Source: Bacteroidales bacterium UBA4788 (GTDB lineage Bacteria > Bacteroidota > Bacteroidia > Bacteroidales > VadinHA17). Taken from it: a DNA stretch of 52,132 nucleotides. Positions 41,731 through 49,191 of the stretch are shown one piece after another (position 1 is the stretch's first letter; each line of letters starts with the position of its first letter). The DNA lies in NCBI GenBank assembly GCA_002402965.1, contig DHGW01000057.1, positions 1 to 52,132 of the forward strand, read 5' to 3'. Made by a program: the position numbers and the translations under genes. The notes below the pieces were generated by a model that saw nothing but the letters and a program-made list of their open reading frames with translations, did no database searches and was not told where the DNA came from.

Positions 41731-42999
41731 TTACATATGCCATTCGCCTCTCATCGGCTGGTCTATCAGGGCATTCGCAGCCTCATCGCCAATGAACAGT
41801 TGTTTCACCGGATCAAATTTCAGGTTCCTGCCAAGCCGCAGCGCCACCACACCCATATTGACTATGGTGCAAGACCTGTGCCCGTTCTCCTCGTTCAGGG
41901 CGAAGGGCCGGCGTGTCCTTACCGCGTCGGCGAACAGTGTGACCTGCGGTTCAGGATCGGGAAGGTCCCGGACCAGTTCGGTCAGGTTGGGTATGTCGGA
42001 GACGAAGCCCTTGAATATCTTACCCAGGGGTCCTTCGATATAAGCCGCATCCTTGTCGCGGTTCTCGCCGTCGAGGATGATCTGGCAGCCGTCATCATAG
42101 GTATAGGTAATCCTGCGCCAGGAGCCGACGGCGTCATGGTGCTGCTGCGGAGCATCAATCTCCACCGATATCGGGCTGGTATTGTCCTTTTCAAGCAGGT
42201 ACTGCACGGGATCGATATAGTGCTGACCCATGTCTCCCAGACCTCCTCCGTCATAGTCCCAGTACCCCCTGAAGTTCTCGTGTACCCTCATTTTATTGTA
42301 TGGTTTGAAGGGTGCAGGTCCGAGCCACATGTCATAATCGAGGTCGGAGGGCACCGGTTCGGGTATGAGATCAGTCAGCCCACTCCAGTAGAATTTCCAG
42401 TCATATCCGGTGATGCCGCTGATAGTCACCTTCAGCGGCCATCCGAGCACTCTGCTGCTGACCACTTTCTTCAGCGGCATGACTGTTGTTCCGAGCCCGT
42501 AGAACTGTCCAGTAAAGCGGAACCACGTATTGAGCCTGAACATCCTGCCGTTGGCCTTCACAGCTTCCACCAGCCTCTTACCCTCACCAATGGTCCTTGT
42601 CATCGGTTTCTCGCACCAGATGTCTTTGCCGGCTTCGGCAGCCATCCTTGCAATGACGCCATGCCAGTGAGGTGGTGTGGCTATGTGGACTATATCAATA
42701 TCCGGCATGGTTATCAGCTCCCGGAAGTCGTGATATCCCTTCACTCCCTTCTCTGCTCTGTCGAGCGCCCTTTTCAGGTGCCCTGAGTCCACATCGCATA
42801 CTGCCAGCAGGCGGGTATTCTCATAGTTGAAATGGCCGAGCCCCATTCCTCCGACGCCCACTATTCCCTTTGTAAGCTGGTCGCTCGGTGCAAGGTAACC
42901 GTTGCCGCCCAATACGTGCCTTGGTACAATGGTTATGGCAGCCCCGGCCATAGCTCCTCTCCTGATAAAATCTCTTCTCTTCAATGAATTTCCTGACAT
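41731..42999 (-). CDS. Gfo/Idh/MocA-family oxidoreductase with Tat signal
   Basis: A 422-residue NAD(P)-dependent sugar dehydrogenase-like protein. The N-terminus SLKRRDFIRRG followed by a hydrophobic Ala-rich stretch is a twin-arginine export signal, so the enzyme acts outside the cytoplasm with bound cofactor. The Rossmann motif GVGGMGLGHF follows (about 47-56), then IATPPHWHG and the family CEKPM near 128-132 with its catalytic Lys. The C-terminal alpha/beta domain has GGGLGDMGQHYID. Exported Gfo/Idh/MocA proteins paired with DUF1080 proteins fit a periplasmic 3-keto-glycoside route. It sits 4 bases after the sulfatase gene and 19 bases before the DUF1080 gene. Confidence 0.9.
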   Translation of the reverse strand: MSGNSLKRRDFIRRGAMAGAAITIVPRHVLGGNGYLAPSDQLTKGIVGVGGMGLGHFNYENTRLLAVCDVDSGHLKRALDRAEKGVKGYHDFRELITMPDIDIVHIATPPHWHGVIARMAAEAGKDIWCEKPMTRTIGEGKRLVEAVKANGRMFRLNTWFRFTGQFYGLGTTVMPLKKVVSSRVLGWPLKVTISGITGYDWKFYWSGLTDLIPEPVPSDLDYDMWLGPAPFKPYNKMRVHENFRGYWDYDGGGLGDMGQHYIDPVQYLLEKDNTSPISVEIDAPQQHHDAVGSWRRITYTYDDGCQIILDGENRDKDAAYIEGPLGKIFKGFVSDIPNLTELVRDLPDPEPQVTLFADAVRTRRPFALNEENGHRSCTIVNMGVVALRLGRNLKFDPVKQLFIGDEAANALIDQPMRGEWHM

Positions 43000-43003
43000 G
43001 ATA

Positions 43004-44545
43004 TTATTTTGTTAATTCTTCCGGAACATTATACTGTTTTCGGAGAGCAGCAAGCTTTTTCCTGAGTTTGAGTTCAACCCGGTCATATGCCGGATCGTCT
43101 ATCAGGTTCTGCATCTCGTGCGGATCGGACTGGAGGTCATATAGCTCCCATGCTTCGATGTCATTATAAAAATGGATCAGCTTGTACCTGTCGGTCCGTA
43201 CTCCGTAGTGTCTTCGCACCGCATGCTCGGCAGGGTATTCATAGTAATGGTAATAGAGTGCGTCTCGCCATTTCTTTGGCTGCGCTCCGTCAAGGAGCGG
43301 CACCAGGGAGACACCCTGCATACCTGCCGGAGGATCCACTCCTGCCAGATCAAGGAATGTAGGTGCGAAGTCAATATTCTGAACCATCTCCAAAATGTCG
43401 CCATGGGCTGAGAGCGACTCCGGCAGACGCATCATCAGCGGCGTGCGGAACGACTCCTCATACATAAACCTTTTGTCGAACCAGCCGTGCTCGCCAAGGT
43501 AAAAGCCCTGGTCTGAGGTATAGACCACCAGGGTATTCTTAAGCAGGTCTGCTTCACTGAGGTAATCGAGCAGCCTCCCGGTGTTCTGGTCAACCGATTC
43601 AATAGTCCTCAGGTAGTCTGTCAGGTACCTGTTCAGTTTATAAAGTGCCAGGGCGTCGCCTTCGGGCGGGTCTGCCCTGTAGGCTGAGCTGATGCTGTCA
43701 TATTCCTTCAGCCATGCCTCTCGCTGCTCCGGGGTCATGCGGTGGTTGAGGTACCACAGATAGTCCTTCCCGGCCTGCGAGAGGGAGTCGCCGTCCGCCC
43801 CGGTGATCTTGAGATCGGATGAGAGCCTCATGTCTTTAATGACGCTCATCTCCTGGAGGCCGGCGGCCATCCTCCCCTCATAGTTATCAAAGAATGTTTC
43901 CGGGACGGGAAACTCAGCCCCGTCAAAGAGGTCAAGGTCACATGTATCCGGCATCCAGTTCCTGTGCGGTGCCTTATGGTGAACCAGGAGGCAGAAGGGC
44001 TTTGCTGTATCGCGATTCTGCAGCCACTCAATAGCCTTATCAGTTATGATTGTTGTGGCATATCCCGTCTGCCTGTAAGTGCGGCCTGACTCGATGAAAT
44101 CGGGATTATAGTAGCTGCCCTGACCGGGCAGGATGCTCCAGTAGTCAAACCCTGTAGGTTCACTCTTCAGGTGCCACTTGCCGATGATGGCTGTCTGGTA
44201 TCCGGCCTGCTGCAGCAGCTTCGGGAACGTTACCTGTGAACTGTCAAACCGTGCCCTGTTGTCTATATGGCCGTTGGCATGGCTGTGCTTCCCGGTCAGG
44301 AGTGCGGCCCTGCTTGGCGCGCAGATGGAGTTGCAGACGAAGCTGTTGCGAAAGATGATGCCCTCCTCTGCGATCCGGTCGAGGTTAGGAGTCTTGTTCA
44401 ACCCGCTGCCGTAGGCTCCAACCGCCTGATAGGCATGATCATCAGTCATGATGTAGATTATGTTGGGCCTCAGGGGCTCCGGCTGCGAGCAGGACCAGGC
44501 CAGCAGAGGAAGCAGCAAAACCAGAAGATGTCTCATCTTTTTCAT
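43004..44545 (-). CDS. Lipoprotein sulfatase (type I, Cys-type)
   Basis: A 513-residue sulfatase of the alkaline-phosphatase superfamily. The leader ends in a lipobox, LLAWSC, with Cys19 as the lipidated residue. YIMTDDHAYQ supplies the first metal aspartates. The active-site signature is Cys75-Ala-Pro-Ser-Arg79, in which Cys would be oxidised to formylglycine by a maturase that is not in the window. KWHLKSEP, VHHKAPHRNW and YTSDQGFYLGEHGWFDKR carry further metal and substrate residues. It probably removes sulfate from a carbohydrate before or during degradation by the neighbouring enzymes. Same operon as the MFS transporter upstream and the Gfo/Idh/MocA gene downstream. Confidence 0.93.
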   Translation of the reverse strand: MKKMRHLLVLLLPLLAWSCSQPEPLRPNIIYIMTDDHAYQAVGAYGSGLNKTPNLDRIAEEGIIFRNSFVCNSICAPSRAALLTGKHSHANGHIDNRARFDSSQVTFPKLLQQAGYQTAIIGKWHLKSEPTGFDYWSILPGQGSYYNPDFIESGRTYRQTGYATTIITDKAIEWLQNRDTAKPFCLLVHHKAPHRNWMPDTCDLDLFDGAEFPVPETFFDNYEGRMAAGLQEMSVIKDMRLSSDLKITGADGDSLSQAGKDYLWYLNHRMTPEQREAWLKEYDSISSAYRADPPEGDALALYKLNRYLTDYLRTIESVDQNTGRLLDYLSEADLLKNTLVVYTSDQGFYLGEHGWFDKRFMYEESFRTPLMMRLPESLSAHGDILEMVQNIDFAPTFLDLAGVDPPAGMQGVSLVPLLDGAQPKKWRDALYYHYYEYPAEHAVRRHYGVRTDRYKLIHFYNDIEAWELYDLQSDPHEMQNLIDDPAYDRVELKLRKKLAALRKQYNVPEELTK

Positions 44546-44604
44546 GTTTCAGGTTTCGGTTTGTACAGGCGGTTTACTTATTGCTGCCAGGGCAGTCATT
44601 GAAA

Positions 44605-45774
44605 TCAGATTGTCACTGTTTTTTTCCTGATTATGATCCATGCCACCACCAGCAGATAGACAGCGCACAGCAGCAGCACGCCCATTCCGGGCACAACCCC
44701 CATGGAGTCGCTCACCAGTCCCATCAGCGGCGGGATGAGCGCCCCGCCTGAGATGGCCATCATCATCAGTCCGGATATCTCGTTGCTTCTATCCGGGTAC
44801 TTCTGGACTGTGAGTGAGAAGACCAGCGGGAAGATATTTGCCACGCCCAGACCGACCAGGAATACGAGAATCCAGGCAGCAGCCTTTGAAGCCGGGATGA
44901 TCATGATCAGCAGGATTGAAATGATTGATAGTATGGCACTGTAGAGGAGTCCCTTTGTTGAGGAGAGCTTTGTCAGAAGGAGGGCACCGGCGAAAGTGCC
45001 GAGCATACGGCCGAAGAAATAGATGCTGCGGCCTGACTGTGCTGTCACCTCCTCAAACCCGAACCTTGCCGTGAGGTATTTGCCGGAGAAGTAGTTGAAC
45101 CCGACATCAATACCCACCACCAGGAAGATGGATAGGACCATCATAAGTATATATGAGTTTCCAAGCAGTTTAAAAGCTGAGGCTATTGAGGCCTTGCTGT
45201 CCGTAACTGTTGTCTCCTCTATCTTGACAGTACTAAGCCACAGAACACTCAGGAAGGAGATGATGCCGTAAACCAGGAACAACAGCTTCCAGTCGCCGAA
45301 CCGGCTTGCAAAAATTACGGCCAGCGGGGCTGCCAGCATTGATCCGATGGCCTTGATGAACTGTGAGAAGCTGAGAAAGCTTGATGCCCTCCGTCCCGGC
45401 ACCACATCCACAAGCAACGGGTTGGCTGCAACCTGCACGATTGTGTTTCCTATGCCCAGCAAGGCGAAGCCGGCAATAACAGTGACGAAGTTATAGAAGA
45501 AATAAGGAATGAACAGCCCGATTCCGGTAATGATCATGCCTGCGTTGAGCATTTTCTTCTTTCCCACACGTGCCTGCATTATTCCCACAGGCACGGAGAG
45601 GATGAAGAACCAGATGAAGGCGGCAAAGGGAATAAGGCCAAGGATGAAGTCGCTCAGTCCCAGGTCCTCAGCCACGCGGTCCTTGCCAATTCCCACGAGG
45701 TCAACAAAGCTCATCACAAAGAAGGAGAGGAGCACCGGCACCACCAGTCTCATCTCGATTTTTTTCTCATTCAT
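44605..45774 (-). CDS. MFS sugar transporter (FucP-like)
   Basis: A major-facilitator protein with about twelve membrane segments, most like the fucose/glucose/galactose permease group common in Bacteroidota (LVDVVPGRRASSFLSFSQF; NPLLVDV after the fourth helix; GMGVLLLCAVYLLVVAWII near the end). The ATG at 45774 starts MNEKKIEMRLVVPV. A GTG at 45798 would overlap the ROK stop as GTGA and add eight residues, so translational coupling from there is possible. It imports the sugar released by the sulfatase and DUF1080 system, for phosphorylation by the ROK kinase. Confidence 0.88.
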   Translation of the reverse strand: MNEKKIEMRLVVPVLLSFFVMSFVDLVGIGKDRVAEDLGLSDFILGLIPFAAFIWFFILSVPVGIMQARVGKKKMLNAGMIITGIGLFIPYFFYNFVTVIAGFALLGIGNTIVQVAANPLLVDVVPGRRASSFLSFSQFIKAIGSMLAAPLAVIFASRFGDWKLLFLVYGIISFLSVLWLSTVKIEETTVTDSKASIASAFKLLGNSYILMMVLSIFLVVGIDVGFNYFSGKYLTARFGFEEVTAQSGRSIYFFGRMLGTFAGALLLTKLSSTKGLLYSAILSIISILLIMIIPASKAAAWILVFLVGLGVANIFPLVFSLTVQKYPDRSNEISGLMMMAISGGALIPPLMGLVSDSMGVVPGMGVLLLCAVYLLVVAWIIIRKKTVTI

Positions 45775-45794
45775 AGTATTTAGGTTGTTCAGTC

Positions 45795-46739
45795 TCACAT
45801 CAGGGGAAGGGCTGGCTGGACCGCCTTCCAGAATTCATCATCGAGGAGGTATGCGCTTCCGAGCAGTGCGGCATCCTCCTTCAGTTCGGAGATCGCAATC
45901 TGCGTGCCGCATCCATCCGTCCTCAGGGCCTCCTCCATGGCAGGGCCGAAGAGGTTATACGCGTGCGAAATATTCCCTCCGATAACAAGCATTTCTGCTC
46001 CGAACCGTTTCAGCCAGGGAGCGAGTAAACCACCCAGACCGGTACCGAACTCTGAAAATATATCCAGTACTTCCGGTGCTCTTCCGGCCATCATGGCCAC
46101 CTCCCTTACTCCGGCTGCCTCGAGGCCCGTCACTTCCCGGTAGCGTCCGATGAACCAGCGTGTTGAAAAGTAGTCATCAGCGATGCCGTTTCCGAAGGGC
46201 AGGTGGTAGACGCAGCCCATCTTCGGCACTCTGTCACCGTCAACAACAGGAATGCGGTCTTCGAGAAATGCCGATCCGAACCCTGTGCCCAGGGTGATGG
46301 CCATCATCCTCTTGAATCCGGCAGCCTTGCCGGCCCATGCCTCCCCTACGGCGAAGGAGCTGGCATCATTCATGAACCTTACCCTGCAGTCGCACGGCAG
46401 TCCCAGCCTGGAGCTGATAGCCTTGCCCACATTGACTCCGTAGAGCTTCTCATACTTCGGTACGCCCCTGATGAGGCATATCCCCCTGACATAGTCAAAG
46501 GGCCCTGGCATGGCGAAGCCTATCCCGCGGAGGTTGAAGATCTGCATCCCTTTCAGCACCTGCATCAGGGCGTCACTCCATACGCTAAGAATCTCATCAG
46601 CCTCCGCCTTGTTGTCAACGGGACTTTCAGCCCGCGATCCGTTTATGATGCGGTGCGCTGCCATATCAACAGCAACGGCAGTGATATGGCTTCCGCCAAT
46701 ATCAACCCCGATAGCAATGTTCTGTAATGCAGAATTCAT
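45795..46739 (-). CDS. ROK-family sugar kinase
   Basis: A 314-residue ROK protein with the phosphate-binding motif GVDIGGSHIT near 11-20 and GTGFGSAFLEDR in the middle. MNDASSFAVGEAWAG supplies the catalytic Asp context, as in glucokinases. The usual ROK zinc motif (CxCGxxGCxE) is absent. No helix-turn-helix is present, so it is an enzyme and not a NagC-type repressor. First gene of the five-gene glycoside operon, with an unusually good ribosome-binding site: GGAGGAG ends about seven bases before the ATG. Confidence 0.87.
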   Translation of the reverse strand: MNSALQNIAIGVDIGGSHITAVAVDMAAHRIINGSRAESPVDNKAEADEILSVWSDALMQVLKGMQIFNLRGIGFAMPGPFDYVRGICLIRGVPKYEKLYGVNVGKAISSRLGLPCDCRVRFMNDASSFAVGEAWAGKAAGFKRMMAITLGTGFGSAFLEDRIPVVDGDRVPKMGCVYHLPFGNGIADDYFSTRWFIGRYREVTGLEAAGVREVAMMAGRAPEVLDIFSEFGTGLGGLLAPWLKRFGAEMLVIGGNISHAYNLFGPAMEEALRTDGCGTQIAISELKEDAALLGSAYLLDDEFWKAVQPALPLM

Positions 46740-46913
46740 GTTGGTCTCCTCCGGTTCAGGTTTTGAAGCAATGAAAATATCTATTTTTTCCCAAATAGTG
46801 CAGAAGCGGTTTGCATATTATTCCGAAAAAATAGGAGCAGTATTAGAAATGTCTTAAATTCGTATCATTAATGACAGTTTCCAATAGCGTTCACAATCAA
46901 ATCACATACTGTT

Positions 46914-48221
46914 ATGTCAAAAGCCACTAAAGAGGATGCGCTTCTGTATCACAGTCGCGGCCGCAAGGGCAAGGTGGAAGTCATTCCCACGAAGCCTTAC
47001 TGTACCCAGTTTGATCTCAGCCTTGCCTATACTCCCGGGGTGGCATACCCATGCCTGGAGATAGAGAAGAATCCTGATGATGCCTACCAGTATACGGCAA
47101 AGGGAAACCTTGTGGCTGTCATTTCCAATGGCACTGCAGTCCTCGGGCTGGGTGACATCGGAGCACTGGCCGGCAAGCCGGTGATGGAGGGCAAAGGACT
47201 GCTGTTCAAGGTCTTTGCAGACGTAGATGTCTTTGACATCGAAATTGACGAGAAAGATCCCGAGAAGCTCATTGAGATATGTGCCAGGCTTGCTCCAACC
47301 TTCGGCGGGATAAACCTGGAGGACATCAAGGCCCCGGAGTGCTTCGAGGTGGAGACGCGGCTTAAGCAGATGCTTGACATACCGGTTTTTCATGATGACC
47401 AGCATGGGACAGCAATCATCTCTGCAGCAGGACTGCTCAATGCCGTGGAGATCACCGGCAAGAAGCTGTCTGACTTGAAAGTGGTTGTCTGCGGCGCCGG
47501 TGCTGCGGCCAACTCATGCACCCGGCTGTATGTGGCGCTCGGGGTAAAAAAAGAGAATGTGGTCATGGTTGACAGCAAAGGGGTGATCAACGCTAAGAGG
47601 ACAGACCTCAACAAATACAAGAAGGAGTGGATCACTGACCGCGACATAAGCACCCTGGCGGAAGCTGTGAAAGGAGCCGACCTCTTCCTGGGCCTGTCGG
47701 TGGCCAACATGCTTACGAAAGAGATGCTGAGCACTATGGCGCCTCATCCTGTCGTTTTTGCGATGGCCAATCCCAATCCGGAGATCAGTTATGAGGATGC
47801 CATGTCCACGCGCGATGATCTTATCTTCGCCACCGGCAGGTCGGACTACCCCAACCAGATAAACAATGTCCTGGGATTCCCCTTTATCTTCAGGGGTGCC
47901 CTGGATGTGAGAGCCAGAAACATCAACGAGGAGATGAAGCTTGCAGCCACCAGGGCGCTGGCCGGACTGGCAAAGGAAAAGGTGCCAGAATCGGTGTTGA
48001 AAGCCTACGGCCTTGATAGCCTCGAATTCGGACGTGAATACATCATCCCCAAGCCGCTTGACCCGCGTCTCATCTCCAGGGTAGCGCCGGCAGTTGCACG
48101 TGCAGCAGTTGAAACAGGGGTTGCACGTTTGACGATAGAAGACTGGGACTCCTATGCAGAGTCACTTGACAAACGGACATCGGAGCATATAAAGCGGATA
48201 TCAGAAATCTGCTGCCTCTGA
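46914..48221 (+). CDS. Malic enzyme (oxaloacetate-decarboxylating), short form
   Basis: Converts malate to pyruvate and CO2 with reduction of NAD(P). The 435-residue protein has the catalytic Tyr in YTPGVA (about 39-44), metal ligands in NLEDIKAPECFEVE and FHDDQHGTAI, the nucleotide-binding GAGAAANSC near 194-202, and AMANPNPEI. It is the short bacterial form and lacks the phosphotransacetylase-like tail of the 750-residue MaeB type. Monocistronic: a 174-base upstream gap separates it from the divergent ROK gene, and a strong hairpin follows its stop. Confidence 0.94.
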   Translation: MSKATKEDALLYHSRGRKGKVEVIPTKPYCTQFDLSLAYTPGVAYPCLEIEKNPDDAYQYTAKGNLVAVISNGTAVLGLGDIGALAGKPVMEGKGLLFKVFADVDVFDIEIDEKDPEKLIEICARLAPTFGGINLEDIKAPECFEVETRLKQMLDIPVFHDDQHGTAIISAAGLLNAVEITGKKLSDLKVVVCGAGAAANSCTRLYVALGVKKENVVMVDSKGVINAKRTDLNKYKKEWITDRDISTLAEAVKGADLFLGLSVANMLTKEMLSTMAPHPVVFAMANPNPEISYEDAMSTRDDLIFATGRSDYPNQINNVLGFPFIFRGALDVRARNINEEMKLAATRALAGLAKEKVPESVLKAYGLDSLEFGREYIIPKPLDPRLISRVAPAVARAAVETGVARLTIEDWDSYAESLDKRTSEHIKRISEICCL

Positions 48222-48232
48222 GAAAGAAATTG

Positions 48233-48267
48233 GAAAGGGCCGGGAACAATCGTTATCCGGCCCTTTC
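48233..48267. terminator. Bidirectional hairpin terminator after malic enzyme
   Basis: Perfect 11-bp arms GAAAGGGCCGG and CCGGCCCTTTC with a 13-base loop, 11 bases after the malic enzyme stop and 57 bases from the 3' end of the convergent cytidylate-kinase-like gene. There is no long T run, so the terminator could act in both directions or mainly stabilise RNA ends. Confidence 0.75.
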
Positions 48268-48324
48268 ACTTACCCTTCTGTTAACCTACCAGCCAGCTGT
48301 GCCAAACTCTAAAAACACACAGCT

Positions 48325-49023
48325 TTATCTTTGCAGTTTCACCCCCAGTTTCGCTTCGTACATCGTCAGGATCAATGAAGAGATCTGTTCGAGGGTAAAG
48401 CTGCTCCTGTTCAGCGTTACGTCAAAAAGATAATCAATGCACTGGGGCTTCTTGTCAAGGAAGTCCACAATCAGTTTGTGCCTCTTCTCATCAGTCTGAA
48501 GAGTGTATTCCTCAGCCTTTTCAATTACCATTCCTTTTTTCTTCATCACATTCTGGACCCTCCAGTAAACAGGTGCCACAAGCCGTACATGCAATGCGTT
48601 GGCCATATCGCGGGTGATGGAGACTCCTCCCCTGCCAATTATCACCGCATATCCGTCACGGGCGATGGAGAGAACCACCTCCCTGATGGCTTTCTTCACC
48701 GAGCTGTCGGCCACGAATGAGCCCGAAAAGGCCATGATCATCTGTGAGATATCAGTCATACCCAAACCCTGGTAGTATGTCTCAACACGGTGGATATCGG
48801 TCTTAAGCTCATGAGCTGCATGGTAAATGATATCCTTATCGACCCATTTCCACTTGTTGGTGTTATACCTGAGGTTCATCTGTGCCACGAGTTCGGCAGC
48901 GACTTCCCGTCCGTCGCATCCGGTCAGACGGGATATTGTAATCACCGGGCCTGTCTGATCAACGGGCCTGCCAAGCATTTCAGCCCTGTAACGGGTGTCG
49001 AAATAATCAAATATCTTCTTCAC
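48325..49023 (-). CDS. Cytidylate kinase-like protein
   Basis: A 232-residue member of the cytidylate-kinase-like P-loop family (distinct from the housekeeping Cmk). The nucleotide-binding region reads ITISRLTGCDGREVA near 28-42, in place of a classic GxxxxGKS/T. A lid/CMP-like region AVIIGRGGVSITRD follows near 125-138, and a C-terminal VTLNRSSFTLEQ. The physiological substrate of this family is not established. Single gene, convergent with malic enzyme. Confidence 0.85.
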   Translation of the reverse strand: MKKIFDYFDTRYRAEMLGRPVDQTGPVITISRLTGCDGREVAAELVAQMNLRYNTNKWKWVDKDIIYHAAHELKTDIHRVETYYQGLGMTDISQMIMAFSGSFVADSSVKKAIREVVLSIARDGYAVIIGRGGVSITRDMANALHVRLVAPVYWRVQNVMKKKGMVIEKAEEYTLQTDEKRHKLIVDFLDKKPQCIDYLFDVTLNRSSFTLEQISSLILTMYEAKLGVKLQR

Positions 49024-49142
49024 GGTTAAGGCTTTAATTGCTGCCTTATGCCAACCGGACCACCGCCCTGAAGGCAGCTTTTAAATCTTACAAAATATAC
49101 TCAATTTTTATCATAAAAGCAACTAAAACGGCAAAAAAAATG

Positions 49143-49170
49143 ACCGCCGGATCCCGTTCGGGCCGGCGGT
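49143..49170 (-). terminator. Intrinsic terminator of the glycyl radical enzyme gene
   Basis: On the minus strand a GC-rich hairpin (arms ACCGCCGG at 49143-49150 and CCGGCGGT at 49163-49170, with an inner CCCG/CGGG pair) is followed at once by ATTTTTTTT. It lies 22 bases after the stop of the glycyl radical enzyme gene, the textbook form of a rho-independent terminator. Confidence 0.88.
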
Positions 49171-49191
49171 GCACAATTAATGGACTGTTTG

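Noticed and set aside
41251..42786. Long plus-strand ORF of 511 codons antisense to the DUF1080 and Gfo/Idh/MocA genes
   Set aside because: It runs across the 3' end of one clear gene family member and the 5' end of another, has no recognisable motifs, and follows codon bias of the opposite strand.
45795..46739. ROK-type transcriptional repressor
   Set aside because: There is no N-terminal helix-turn-helix; the protein begins directly with the kinase phosphate-binding motif.
46879..46896. Possible Rex box upstream of malic enzyme
   Set aside because: Only the right half-site TTCACAA (46890-46896) fits; the left half matches at about three of seven positions.
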